NCBI GenBank assembly: GCA_029379385.1
Contig: CM055605.1
Location: forward strand, 3,755,001 to 3,819,000
Length of the DNA stretch: 64,000 nt
Direction: 5' to 3'
Source: Quillaja saponaria
Lineage: Eukaryota > Streptophyta > Magnoliopsida > Fabales > Quillajaceae
The notes under the pieces were generated by a model, which saw only the letters and a list, made by a program, of their open reading frames with translations, had not been told where the DNA came from and did not search any database. Made by a program: the position numbers and the translations under genes. Positions 23,160 to 35,484 of the stretch are shown here, in pieces; position 1 is the stretch's first letter; every line of letters begins with the position of its first letter.

Positions 23160-25027
23160 GGAGGATGAGTAATAAACTGATGAACCTAGCTTGCTGAATA
23201 TGAACATATATAATTGCTACCATTTATATAGAGTACAAGTTGTGCCTAATACCCAAATTCTCATCTCCTTTATGGCTTCGAATATGGAATCTGTTATGTT
23301 TTTTTAGTTTTCCACGCAAAACCTTATTTGCTCTACCTATAGCATTACGTGCTGCACAAGTATCCTCTGCTCCCCCAACCATGGAATGCAAGTCCCCACT
23401 TAATACGGTCTAAACTCATATATTTGTTTGCTATTTCCTAAGTTCACTTCCAGCCCAATATTTTACATATTCTTCAATAATGAGGGTAACTTATTTAGAA
23501 AGATTGTCTTCTTTGTAAAGATATTCTTCAATAATATAATCCAAGTGAAATTGATAACTTACTCCACAACTTGCTTTTGTTGCTGCAACCTAAGTTGAAG
23601 TATATAATTTATTTCACAACTTGTTTTCCTTAATTCAACATAATGCATGAGGCAAATTATTACCGTATAATTTATATACAAACAAAATCAAAATATCATC
23701 AAATTTAGATTCAACTTGCAGGGAGCCAATGATAACAATGTCATGGGTGGTGATTTCTCTTCAAATTTCAGTTAATTTGACCATTTGATCAATATTTTGG
23801 TCGATTTGTTACAAGTTGATTGTTAGACCATATTGGTTAATGATTATTAAATCAAATTTGGCCAATTATGACATCACTGATCCATCATGATTTTATTGTT
23901 TGTGTTTTCACCCGATGATGAATTGCTTCAAAAAATATGTACACCTATTTTGTCAATATGGTATTTAAGAATTTATCAATTGAAATGCTGAACATCAATA
24001 CAGCAAATGATGCTAAATGCAAACATCACATAGATGTTTTGGCTCATCATTGACACCCTATTTATGCAATTTGAGAAATTAACCAATCACACATAAAAGC
24101 AGAAAAATTATTAGAGTTTGTTATAGTTATGAGAAGTTCAACCCGTTTGTCCTCGTTCCATTTAGTTCAAATTCTTTTAGAAGCGAATGCCTTGGCATAT
24201 TCCATTCTTGAAAAATTACATATTTAATAATTATATTTAAACCCCAGTTGAACTCATTTGTAAAAGTTACCGACAAAATTGATCTTATATCTTTTATGTT
24301 GATTGGTCTTTATTTTTCTGCTCTTTACTTTCTTGTTTCAAGAATAATATAATGATAGATTTTCTAACAATCCTTCTTGCTTTTTATTTCCACCTACAAC
24401 ACCTTTCACAATTTTACATATAATGATATTCTTATGTTTAGCCACCATAATACCGAACAGCTGGTACTTTATATTAGGGTTTTGAACCGATCACTTTGAT
24501 ATTGGAATATTATCCTGACACGCTTTGTATTTTAGAAATGAAATTTTCTCTTATTGATTTTCCAAGGAGTTAAAGCTCAGCCTCTTACCTGTGATTATCT
24601 TCAATTAAGTGAATATTATCTACTAAGACAAAAGACTATGTCTTCAACTCTAGTAAAAGAAAAAAAATTAGAAGTTAGAACACATTAATATAGAACAATA
24701 TATTGACTGAATTCTAGTATTATTTATGAGTAGTAGGCAATTTGGTTATTAAAACTACAATTGGGTCAAATTGATTTAATTTAGAAATTGTCAAATTACT
24801 CTGCTTCTCCTACATGATCAAAGAAGTATGTAGGACAAGCACTAAGTATATAGGATAAGCACTAAGCACCATGATTTAGCTTTTAAAATAAAATTCTTTT
24901 AACTTAGTAACCATATGATGTCAAATCCACTATAAGCCTGAAAAAAGAAAACTACTGCAGTTTTACAACTTGGATATATTCTTGTAGTGAGATCATATTC
25001 ATTAATGAAGTAGTTAACATGATCATT
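23160..25027. other. Upstream block of copy 1A
   Basis: Promoter and upstream flank of 1A. The part from about 23220 to 24480 is a repeated block also found upstream of 1B (30080-31254 and on from 31846), at 49677-52080 in two parts, and at 57950-58640. A 20-bp imperfect tandem duplication (GTA-GACAAGCACTAA type) lies near 24826-24866. I see no gene. Confidence 0.6.
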
Positions 25028-25449
25028 CAGCAACATTATATGTCCTCCAATCAATCCGGTGCTCTAATTGCCATTCCTCAGTATCATAGTCCAAGAGTAC
25101 CCAGACACTCAAAAACAGAACCTTACTAAACTCATCACCCTCAATGAACGCAGATGGCCACAAGAAACACCAGTAGCAATTTTAGTGCAAACTCTACACT
25201 GTCGTTAGGAAAGCTATAAAGCGGCATTGTTTGCTTCACATAATTGTCTGGATTATATACTAGAATTCTCCTGATCTTGATATCGACAGAATGCATACTA
25301 CCTTTGTAAGCAATACCTTCCTGATATTTATGACAGTAGCTACTAAAAGGGTAGGGAAAATTGTTTACACTCCAAGCTCCTGTTGTAGAAGAGAAGACCT
25401 CAAAATTCAATGGTGCTGTATACCCGACTGCATGGTAAAGGGTTTGCAA
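25028..25449 (-). pseudogene. F-box protein C-terminal fragment
   Basis: The minus strand encodes a piece of the F-box-associated domain: FEVFSSTTGAWSVNNFPYPF from 25449, later VWVLLDYDTEEWQLEHRI near 25060-25115, with a frame break between (the first frame ends at 25141). There is no F-box N-terminus. It is a decayed fragment between the 1A upstream block and the type-2 stub. The family call rests on the FSS-TG-W and VW-L-DY---EW-L patterns. Confidence 0.6.
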
Positions 25450-26084
25450 ATGTAAAACTCACTTTTCTTTATAGGGCAGAACCTAGTGTATTGAGTCGAG
25501 TAATTCTACAATTTCAAACTCAAAATGTTTCCTATACAATAATCAATGGCATATATTAAAACAACACTTATATAATTTTTATTTTTATTTTCAAAATGCT
25601 AAAATTTCCATTTTGTTTATACCAATTTAACTTAGTGGTGTTTTCAAATTTCAATGTAGTTTTATCAAAGGCCTAACCAATTTTAACATAAAGCATTTAA
25701 TGTTTGACTATCATGCATAAATCTTTTTCTTTTGGACTAAAAGTTATCAATCCAACTTTTTATGTATGCATAGTAGTGAACTTTGGCGTAGTAATACAGT
25801 AATGAACTTAAGCAACTAAGACTATATGGCTATGAATGAAGTTCACATGGCACGAAAATTTTGAAGCTAAACACTAGTCAATAGAGATGTGCTAAAGCTA
25901 TAATACAAGTGGTAAAAGAAAATAATAAATAAATAAATAAAACATCGTTCTTTGGTTCATTTTATTATAACAGTGGAAAATATAAATACAGAACATAAAT
26001 AAATGTTGTCTTTTTTGCTAATGTTTAAGACTATGATTAACCAGAATAGCTTCTGAAAGCCCACATCAGAAAACAAAAATTGTA
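25450..26084 (-). pseudogene. 3' stub and downstream flank of a type-2 ankyrin gene
   Basis: From about 25490 the sequence matches the region downstream of 2B (59395-59924). At 26030-26084 it matches the last dozen or so codons of the type-2 PGG exon (NFCFLMWAFRSYSG, stop). It then switches at about 26085 to tetraspanin intron 1. It is the duplication junction, not a gene. Confidence 0.75.
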
Positions 26085-27000
26085 CAAGAACGTATGCAAA
26101 CAACACACGAGTATGAAAAAAAAATATCCCCACTCACCAACCTATTGTGATTTCAAACAAACCTATCTTATTCCAATATCAAGCAGCCCCTTCTTCTGTT
26201 TGCTCTTCTCTCAGCAACTCAATGCCAACCCAGCTAACTAGAAAGTAGAAACACTAAAAGACATTACTACTTATCTTGCTTCCCCTTTCCCCAGGAATAA
26301 AAACCAACTCAAAGCACCTAAGTTGAGATGTTTAAGGACAATTGTCAAGTTAAAACAATAAGGAAAAAGTAATACTTTTCTTTTCAGTCACAAACGTATA
26401 GGTAAAAGCCATATTTCTCCATCAGACTCATTAGATGGAGTTTCTACATTTCTCAGTGCAAACAACAAATATTAAACAATTCGAACTTGCCCAGCTCTCG
26501 GCAGCAAACCATTTACCCAAAGAATGCTAATTCAACAATTAAAAATCCAAAATTTCCCTCAGCCCAGAATTATATTGATTATTACCAGAGCAAGTAATGA
26601 GTGAGAGGGAAAAGAAGCTAGAATTTCTTACGAAGGAGCAGGATAATCATAATCTCTACCAAAGGGCAACTCATCCATCTGCCTCTGCCAAATTCTAAGC
26701 ATCCAAATAGAGTACAAAATCATAGCAATTCCAACCATTCCAATGGCCGAGTTCACCAGCTTCAACAACGATTGGATACAACTCCTCAACATGCTCATCA
26801 TTTTTCTCCCAATACCCAATTCACCAAAATACCAAATGAACCAACGAAAAAAGTGGTTTTTTTCCCTTAAAAGAAAAATTACAGGAAAGCCTAGATTAAA
26901 GTCTAGGGCTCCAGCGCATTGAGCAAAGCATAGAGAAATGGGATTTGTCAAATGCCAACCGATTTATGTTTTTATCGACGAATTTTAGTTTCCGAAATTT
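26085..27000 (-). pseudogene. Tetraspanin-19 exon-1 duplicate
   Basis: Copy of part of tetraspanin intron 1, exon 1 and the upstream region, matching about 19209-20200. The exon (about 26800-26632) still encodes [19 protein letters not shown] and [14 protein letters not shown]. The Pro-Trp codon at the splice site is altered (PAPS, then stop), and exons 2-5 are absent because B-type ankyrin DNA follows. It may be transcribed from a copied promoter but cannot make a tetraspanin. Confidence 0.85.
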
Positions 27001-27124
27001 AAGCAGTTATTTGTTGTGTTTCAATCAGAATTATTTGACAAGTAAATATTGATATCGCGACGAAATCTGATGTCTAACATAAAACTCAATATATTGTAAA
27101 CGCGGCCAAAAACCAAAACTGGTT

Positions 27125-27190
27125 TCTGGGGTGTGATGGTTATAAAGTTATTCTTACACACTAAAAGTCCCCAGTTCGATCCTGGGCAAT
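27125..27190 (+). repeat. tRNA-Val-like fragment, copy 2
   Basis: Contains TTCTTACACACT, a Val(UAC)-like anticodon arm, and a perfect five-pair T-arm around TTCGATC (27170-27186). The 5' and 3' ends do not pair as an acceptor stem. It is the duplicate of the fragment at 20318. Confidence 0.6.
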
Positions 27191-27339
27191 AACTCTTTAA
27201 TAAATCGATATATTTTTATTTTTACAATCAGCTACACGTTCACTATCTTGCTTCTTTGCATATATTTTTATTCACAAAGTACAATATATGTAAAAGAATT
27301 ATTGGACCTTATAAACAACACAAAAAACACATATCAATC

Positions 27340-30032
27340 TCACACAGTTTCCTGCACTTTCACTTCAAGTGATTTTTTATCATGCACTTGAACTTCAACT
27401 GATTTTTTATCATGCACTCGAACTTCAACTAATGTTTTATCACCCTCTTCCAGCATTCCCTGCTCTCTTTCAATAGTTTCACTTCCAAAAAATGGAAGAA
27501 GAATCCTAATAAGAGAAACGGACAAGGTATGCATCAAAGGAATCCGAAGTCCGTACGGGTAAATGTACAAAATGTAGGCTATCATGAAAATCAACAGGAA
27601 AAATGTTCCAATTATCAAGACAACATTGCCAAGCCAAACCAGATTGCTTACTACCAAGCGTACGGCAGCCATGAATGCCACAGACATTGTCACCAAAGCC
27701 AAACCCGTGAAGCACAACCCGGCAGTAAATGCACTCTTTGCAATGTTGTAATCGTTACCGAATTGTGCCCACAAGAGAATGAATGATCCAACTGTGGAGC
27801 TATACATGGCTACAGTGTTGCAAATTGTGAATACTTGAAACATTTTTCTGTTTACCAATGTTGCCAACCCTCTTGGGTGCTCTTTGTCATCAGAACTGTT
27901 AACACTACCAGGGACGGTGAAACCAGCAGCAAAAGTCACAGTGGCTACTAGAATAGTTACCAGCATAAGTGTGTCGATTCTGTTCTTGATCCATTTTGTA
28001 TCATGGGGTTGATTTTTGGTTATTTTTTTCACCTTTGGACTCTCTGGTGTGCCAGCAGAACGTAAGATTGAAACTGACATTTTCTGTATGCACAAATAGT
28101 AAATAAATTAGAAATTAACACTTATTTATTAGAAAATCTATTCGACTCTCTAGAAGAAAAAAAATGAATGAGTTCTCTTGTGGGGTGCATAAGACATTGA
28201 ACTGTGTATGTGGTTGCTGCCACTTGAACTAACTTACTGGTTGGCTATGTATGTATGTATTTGATATTTAATAGAATCAATTTATGTAAAAATTATTTTT
28301 CCAATATGAAGATTAAAACATACGTACCTGCCGTAGAGTAGGAGTTTTGAGGCATAAAAGAGCAACATCACGAGCTGTCATACCTTTGTTGTTTGTGAGC
28401 TTCACATTGATTCTCCTTTCGTCAGTTAGAGACAGCAAAACATCTAGATGTAAGTTCTGTGCAGCCAAATGCAATGGAGTATTTCCATTTATGTCTTGAT
28501 CATTTAAAAGTGCTTCAAGATTTTGGTTCCTCAAAATGTACTTCACCACTTTGTCTTTTCCATTCTTTGTAGCAACATGAAGAATATTTTGACCCTCTTT
28601 ATTAAGTAAATCAATGGGATCTTGCGCCTCTTGCCTCACCAGCATCCGAATGACTACATTAAGACAGTTGTTTTCGCAAGCAACATGAATAGGAAGCTGT
28701 CCCTTGTTATTCCTTTCTAGCGCGCATTGGTCACACTTGTCTAACAACATAGACACAGCATCAACATCACCGGTAAATGCAGCAAAATGAAGAGGAGTGT
28801 TCCCTTCTTCATCTCTTAAAGTTATTAGCTCAGCCGGTCCCTTCTCTAGGATTAGTTTCATAGTCTCTGATAAAGAAATTAATAGATATACATACATGTC
28901 AGTATAAGAAGTTTAATATCATACACACATATATATCAAAAGCAACATAACCGTCATGATGTTTACCTATGAGAGGTTTAGAGTCGCCAATATTTTGTAG
29001 CAGTATCATCCAATAGTAGTAGAGGTGTGATGGCGTATTCCATAATAATTTTTTTCTTAAAGCTGCAAAGGAAGTTAATAAGTGTTCTCATATAATTATG
29101 ACAATAAAATTTAAGGTTGGGTTGGTAATGTACCATGTGGAGTCTTTTCCAAAATCACAGCATGAAGAGGTGACAATCCTTGGACCTGTCGCTCTTTATC
29201 ACGCTGGAATGGAGCTTGCAACAGAAGCTCAACAAGCTCAACATTCCAATCCTCAGCTGCTAGATACAATGGTGATTTACCTTCCTTGTTGGGAAAATAG
29301 GCCACTCGTTTATCCTCTTCAAATATGATTGTGGTCACCTTATGATAAATAGATTGATGATGATCACTATGAGCATGACCAAGACGATGCAACACAGCCT
29401 CATGCAAAGGAGTGTTACCATACTCATTAACCATCTCAAGAAATGTTGTGGCAGCACCATAATGCTTTTTGTAATTTCGTAGAATAACATCAACAATGTT
29501 TGTCTTTCCATTGTCTCTATGTGTGTGTATCTTTGTTTTGGCAGCAACATGAAGCGGAGTGTCACCTATGAATTATAAATAAAGATAATTAGAAAAAGAA
29601 CCTTTCCACTGCTTGTGCGATTTTAAAAAGCAAAATTATGTGTACCCATTTGCCGCTCCTACCTATGATATTTGTCTTCTTGAGAAGGGAGGGACATTGA
29701 TGAGCAATGAGTTGTGCAACGTTGACACTTTGATATCTTGCTGCCACGTGAAGACAGGAATTTCCAGCCGGGGTGACTTGTTGTAGAATGTCACTCAAAG
29801 AAAGGTTATTGCCGCTGGAAACTACTTGTTCCAGTTGATGCACAAAGTCATCGATGTCATCTTGTTTAATTGCCCTGGACACCTTATAATCCAATTGGAG
29901 GTTGGCAGCAGGTTGATGACGTTGTTGTTGTTGTTCTCCAACCACAGTCTCGGTGGTTGGGAACTGTTTTTTCATCAGCTCTATCTTTACATTTGCACGG
30001 TCCAAATTCGCAAGCTCTATAAGGTCAGCCAT
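27340..30032 (-). CDS. Ankyrin-repeat/PGG membrane protein (ACD6-like) copy 1B, intact
   Basis: Exons 30032-29663, 29565-29134, 28866-28328 and 28083-27340 join in phase to 694 aa without stops. Residues 1-123 hold a basic/Gln-rich lead and the first repeats (GNSCLHVAAR). Exon 2 (124-267) and exon 3 (268-447) carry more repeats, including GNTPLHEAV, KSPLYLAAE, GNTPLHFAA and GNTPLHLAA. Exon 4 (448-694) has four membrane helices of the PGG domain, starting at TLMLVTILVATVTFAAGFTV; the motif reads VPGSV rather than PGG. The C-terminus repeats VEVRVHDKKS, VEVQVHDKKS, LEVKVQ. Relatives such as ACD6 act at plant membranes in defence and cell-death control; that role here is inference. It has a full-length broken sister, 1A. 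Confidence 0.9.
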
Positions 30033-30057
30033 TATATATATATATATATATATATAT
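30032..30057. repeat. (TA)n microsatellite at the 1B start codon
   Basis: Uninterrupted TA repeats run directly into the ATG of copy 1B on the minus strand, as in 1A. Confidence 0.85.
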
Positions 30058-31254
30058 GGAGGATGGGATAAACTAATGAACCTAGCTTGCTGAACCGGTG
30101 AGTAGCATGAAAATATAACTGTTACTATTTATAGATCGTACAGGCTGTGCAATTCGTATATGGAATCTGAAATTTTTTAGTTTTCTAAGCAAAGCCTTAG
30201 AATTACATACTGCACAAGTATTCTCTGCACCCCCAACTTTGGAATAATGCAAGTCCGTACTTGACTCTACCAAATGACCCATGACATGAGGAACACACAA
30301 AGGAATAAGTATCCTCCATTATTCCACATTAAAAAAAAATAAAAAAATTGAAGTCTTCACTCTCACAATCACAGATTTGTTTACTATTTTCAATATTCAC
30401 TTCCTACTTCCTTTACTGTATGAAGGCCAACATTTTATATATTCTTTAATAATTTATGAGGGTCACTTATTTAGAAAGATTGTCTTCTTTGTAAGTATAT
30501 TCTTAAATATATAATCTTATCAAGGTGAAGTATATACTTTACTTACCAACTTGTTTTGGTTGCTTTCAATGTGATCCACGAGGCAAATAATTACTATACA
30601 ATTTATATAATACAAACAAAATTAGAATTTCATGAAATTTAGATTCAAACGTGTAGGGAGCCAAGGACAACAATGTCATGGGTGGTGATCATTCTTCTTC
30701 AAATTTCAGCTAATTTCGGCTGTTTAATCAAAATTATGGTCGCCTTTCTCACAATTTGACCATTAGACCATTAGACCATTAGACCATTGGTTAATGGTTA
30801 TTAAATCAACTACGGCTGATTATAACATCACTGGCCTGTCATGAATATATTGTTGGTGTTTAACCTGATTATGAATTTTGCATTAAAATTGTTTATAGAT
30901 TTTGTCAATACAGTATTTTAAAATTTTATCAAGTGAAATGCCGAACTTTGATAAGGCAAATGAGGCTAAGTGCAAACGTCTATTTAAATTTTCATCATCA
31001 TTCACATAAATATTTAAGGATATTTTTGACACCTCATTTATACAATTTGGGAAATTAACCAATCGTACAAAAAATGCTAGAAGTTATTAGAGTATTAGAT
31101 ATAAGTATGTGAAGTTACTAGAATGTTGCGTATCTTGTAATTGTATTTAAACCCCAACAGAGCTCCTTTACAAAGATCCCTCGCCAAATTCAACTTTATA
31201 TATCTGTATTGGCTTCTTGGTTTTTATTTTTCTGTATTTTACTTTCTTGTTTTA
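30058..31254. other. Upstream block of copy 1B
   Basis: Promoter and upstream flank, homologous to 23160-24340 and to two other places in the window. It includes an 8-bp repeat, GACCATTA, about four units at 30759-30790; related blocks have one. No gene seen. Confidence 0.6.
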
Positions 31255-31845
31255 GACATAAATCAAAGGGCATAACGGTCCATTGGTAATGTCCATATGG
31301 AGCACTAAAAGATGTCAATGGTTTTGATTCTTCTGTTAGTTTTATCTGTCAAAAACCTGATTTACAATTAAATTTACTAAAATATTTAGCATGTCTAGTT
31401 TGATTAACAAGAACATCCTTTCTAGGAATAAAATAACCATCAAATTCAAGATTTTGATTTAATCTCTTGTAGTTGATGACCATCCTAATTTTTCCTCTTT
31501 TTATTTCAGAGTGGTTTCTTACCATAAAAGCTGGACTAGAGTAAGGACTAGTAATTGACTCTATTAATCCTTTTCCTAATAGTTCTTTTATTTGAATCTC
31601 AAATTCGTCTATGTCTTGTTTAGTATAGACCATAGGTTTAACTCTAATTATTTTATTGGGATCACTTAGTCTTAGATTGCAATATCTAGGATTTCGTTCC
31701 CATAGTTTTAAAGGATTTTCACTAAAATTTGATTTTAACTGTCTGTATAACCAATGTGAAATTTCTAAAGTTTGAATTTCTTCTTTCTCTTAGCTCAAAT
31801 CCCTTATCACGTCTGTACTTATGTTCTACAAGTATAGGTATAGAT
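31255..31845 (-). mobile_element. Endogenous plant pararetrovirus (Caulimoviridae-like) fragment
   Basis: The minus strand from about 31790 to 31349 encodes a piece resembling the start of a plant pararetrovirus reverse transcriptase. Visible marks are GLIESITSPYSSPAFMVRN, GKIRMVINYKRLNQ and YFSKFNCKSGF. The frame ends in a stop at 31349, where the family normally continues. No catalytic YxDD region, no other viral genes and no terminal structures are present, so it is a short dead fragment. The flanks match the uninterrupted block at about 24336-24376, so roughly 590 bp was inserted after the duplication or lost from unit 1. The genus is uncertain. Confidence 0.75.
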
Positions 31846-32421
31846 ATTCTTGTTTTCTATTTTTATCTGTAGCACTTTTCACAATTTCACATATTAAAAT
31901 ATTCTTAAGTTTAACTACCATAAACGGAACCACTATTACTTTGTACTAGAGTTTTGAACCAATAGACATTGTAAGATTGTACGGAATTGTTTGTTTTCAA
32001 TCTTAAAACGTTCCAAAATTTTCCCAATAAACATTTGGCATTGGACTTTGAACCTCATGCATATTGGCATTAAACTTTGAACCTCTAACTTTGCCAAATT
32101 AGTTTCCTTTGGTATTTTTTCCAGAGTCTAACTGATCTAAACCCAAACAGAAGAAAAAGATAAAAGTTAAAAGATAATTAGCATTTTTAGAAATGAAATT
32201 TCCAGTTATTGATTTTCTAGCTAGGAAGTTTAACATGGCAGGACAAGTTTTAAGCTAAACACCAGTCAATAGAGATGTGCTAATGCTTTAATACAAGTGG
32301 CAAAAGAAAAAAAAAAGGATAACCAATCGTTCTTTCGATCATTTTATTATAACAGTAGAAAATATAAATAATACAGAATATACACAGTTGTTGTCTTTTT
32401 TGCTGATGTTTAAGGCTATGA
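31846..32421. other. Spacer between 2A and the pararetrovirus-like insert
   Basis: Continues the upstream block after the insert (matching 24376 onward). From about 32230 it is the 3' flank of 2A, matching 59760-59920. No gene seen. Confidence 0.55.
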
Positions 32422-35400
32422 TTAATCAGAATAGCTTCCAGAAGCCCACATCAGAAGACAAAAATTGTAGTAGCTGATGTAACGCATGACTCTGTAACTT
32501 GAGGTGTTAGGGAAGAAGAGAGGTGTGAAAAGTATCAAGAATATGATAAGGAAGATGGTTTCCATGATCAGAACAAGATTTGCAAGCCAAACAAGTCTGC
32601 TTACTACTAAAAATACACCTGCCATGAATGCTAACGACATCATGGCTAAAGCTAAACCCAACAGTGGCAGTGACACTCTAAGAGATGTGAGCACCAGATT
32701 GAGATCGCCTAACTGCACCCAAATGAGGGCAACAGCTACAATGATAGAGCTATACATTGCGATACTGTCACAAGTCAAGAATACCGCAAAAAAGTGTTTG
32801 TGAAGCATAGTTGCCATGCCCTGATCAGGGTTCGTGTTGTTATAGCCACCAGGCATTGTGAAACCAGCAGCAAATGTGATGGTAGCAACAAGTGTAGACA
32901 TCAACAGAAGGGTGTTGACTCTGTCCTTGCTATACTCCATACTCGTTGCTGGCTTCTGGCCCTGGCAATGGCCCAGGGAACTTTTGGTGTCCAATTTTTC
33001 AATGTTTAAACCACTAAAATTTTTTGGTGCCCCCGCAGATTTCAAGGTCATCCCAGTTAATCGCTGCATCCAAAAGAAACTACAGATCAAGTTAATCAGT
33101 GAATCAGTGATGTAAACGAGGAGTAATCATATAGAACTACCTTTTTTTAACAGCATGTAACAAATTTCATTACTAAACAGAGAAATTAAAAACAATCAAC
33201 CAGTGGATCATAACTTCCTGAAAAAAAAAAAAGCCCCCAAAACAGGAATTGAATAAGGCAACAAACTGCTTAAGCACTGCTAATCAATCCTCACTACCCG
33301 GTCTAACACCAATATGGTTTTAATCAACTCCAAAATCTGAGCGAAAAACAAATAACCTCCCATATTGAACTACCTTAATTCATCTTGTACTTTATACATA
33401 ATATCAGGTGCAATTAACCAGATCGAAAAATTCTCAATTGGTGGCAGAGGATAAATCAGCTGAATCAATGGTTCTCTTAGACTCCTAGTTAGCTCTTATA
33501 GTACTTCTTTTACTCATATAGGGCAAGGAGTTTCTGTAAGAAAAGTGTCAAAAAACAAATTCTAATACCATGTCAAATGACTACTTCAACCCATAAGCGT
33601 GAGCTATTAGGAGAAGACATATAATTGGTTCATAATCTCTTACAAAAAGTAATAGACACCAAAAGATAATTGTGTTCTTTGTACCTACCATTAGGCTAGT
33701 TTGTGAATGATGAAAATCAACTCTAATTAATAAAAAGATTAAATTGGTCGTTAGGCTATGCTGTATTTATTTTGATTCTCATTATATCCCCACATGCCAA
33801 ACTCAGTACAAGATGCATATATACCTTTCTGAATGGAGCCACTTTTTCCATGTACAGGTACGCCTCAGAAACATCAAGAGCTGTCATGCCATCATCATTT
33901 ACTATCTTAAGGCTGATCCTGTTGTCCCATGTCAGAGAACTCACAACTTTCGGATGCCAATGCATTGCGGCCAAATGCAACGGTGTGTTTCCATCCTCAT
34001 CTTTCTCATTCAGAAGCATCTTAAGCTCTGGAGATTTCAGGATGTAATTGACCACATCAACTTTTCCATTCTTGGCTGCGACATGAAGAATATTCTCACT
34101 CTTTTTAGTTAGCAACTCATTCAAATCTGGGCAATGCTGAAGCAGCTTCTTAAGGATATCAACATAGCCTCCTCTTGATGCTACATGAATGGGCAACAAG
34201 CCGTCCTGGTTTGTTTCAAGCGCTGCTTGACTATATTTTTCTACCAAGTACTTCACTCCCTCGAGATAACCAATTGATGCTGCAAAGCTAAGTGGAGTAT
34301 CCCCTTCTTCAAATCTTGAATGGATGAACACAGGTAGTTTGTTCAACATAGTTTCTAATAAACCTGGATAGATTATTCTTAGATGATCAGAGATGACTAA
34401 TTTACTTTAGAAAAGTTGGTTACTTATTAAAATATATTGTCAAATTCTAGGGAGCATCTAGATATAACAAATGAGTTGTAACTGTGAGGCGGGTTAGTAT
34501 TTCAGAATTGGAAATTATTACGTAGATTAATTTAAACAGGATAACCATAAACTCAAAGGTTTTAATGAGAAAGATTATAAACCATTGTTGAAGACAGAGC
34601 CTTTTAGGTACGTAGAAAAGGGTTAATTTTTGGAGTTACCTTTGTTTCTTCTCACAAGGGCAGCATTGATGGGTGATTTTCCTCTTAAAACATGGCATAA
34701 ATCAGTACAATCCTCTAATTTAGTTAACATGTAATCAACTATAGCTAAGTTCTCAGCCTCCACTGCTAGAAAGAATGGAGATTTGCCTTCCTTATTCGCA
34801 GAAAACGGCAAGTACTCCGGGTCCAATTCAATTAGGTACCTGACGGCATACCACCCATAGTACTCGTTGTTGCTACGATAAGTCACTGCCATGTGCAAAG
34901 CAGTATTTCCTTGTTTATTCTTCAACCTAATCAAGTGCGTGAGATTATTCCTATCATCAAAAAATTTTGTTTTTCCATTTCCAACTGGTGAAAACCCATA
35001 ACCAGTATCTCCCCCATAACGACAAAGAAGGGACGCAGTATGGACCTTCCCCTTTCTTAAAGCAACATGGAGGGGAGTGTCTCCATTCGAGTTACCTCTG
35101 GTAAGCAAGGAGATGAAGTTATGCGCAATGAAGGCGACAATATAGTCTCTTTCAAAGCTGGCAGCAACATGAAGATAAGTGTTCTGAAGAGGGCTTACCT
35201 GGTCAAAAATGGCAGACAAAGGTAGACCTTTTTCAGTTGAGACTCGCTCTAACACATCGATAAACTCGTATATGTCACCTTTGATTGTAGCTTTGTACAA
35301 ATCAAAATCCATGGGATTTTGAGTTGCTCCATGCTCTTCTACTGACGATGACGAAGTAGTAGATGGGTTCTGCTCCACATTCTGATTTGATTTCTTCCTC

Positions 35401-35477
35401 AATCTCTCTATTCTTTCGTTTATTTCTTCCCACAATTTTGATGTTTCTAACTCTATTTTCAAATCTAGAACACCCAT
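32422..35477 (-). CDS. Ankyrin-repeat/PGG membrane protein (ACD6-like) copy 2A, intact
   Basis: Exons 35477-34640, 34363-33825 and 33063-32422 join in phase to 672 aa. Exon 1 (residues 1-279) has a charged lead (RIERLRKKSNQN) and ankyrin repeats (NTYLHVAAS, GDTPLHVALRKG, GNTALHMAV). Exon 2 (280-459) has repeats such as GDTPLSFAAS, ENILHVAAKNG and GNTPLHLAAM, and is 539 bp like exon 3 of type 1, so the two are homologous. Exon 3 (460-672) is the PGG domain with four hydrophobic segments; here the motif is MPGGY. Type 2 fuses what are exons 1 and 2 in type 1. By family, a membrane-anchored defence or cell-death regulator; that is inference. Its copy 2B is broken. Confidence 0.9.
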
Positions 35478-35484
35478 AGTATTT

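Larger units (their letters stand above)
19209..26084. repeat. Tandem segmental duplication, unit 1
   Basis: Starting in tetraspanin intron 1 at about 19209, this unit covers tetraspanin exon 1, its upstream region, ankyrin copy 1A and its upstream block. It ends in the 3' stub of a type-2 ankyrin gene. The order and sequence recur from 26085 to about 32470, an offset of about 6.9 kb at the left edge. Matches by eye include intron 1, exon 1, the tRNA-Val-like piece, all four ankyrin exons and the upstream block. Confidence 0.8.
26085..32470. repeat. Tandem segmental duplication, unit 2
   Basis: Second unit of the duplication that begins at 19209: tetraspanin exon 1 copy, tRNA-Val-like piece, ankyrin copy 1B, upstream block and the end of type-2 gene 2A. 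Unlike unit 1 it contains a pararetrovirus-like insert (31255-31845). It lacks the F-box fragment. Confidence 0.75.

Noticed and set aside
27125..27190. Functional tRNA-Val gene
   Set aside because: The T-arm and anticodon loop look right but the ends cannot form an acceptor stem and the D-arm is altered.
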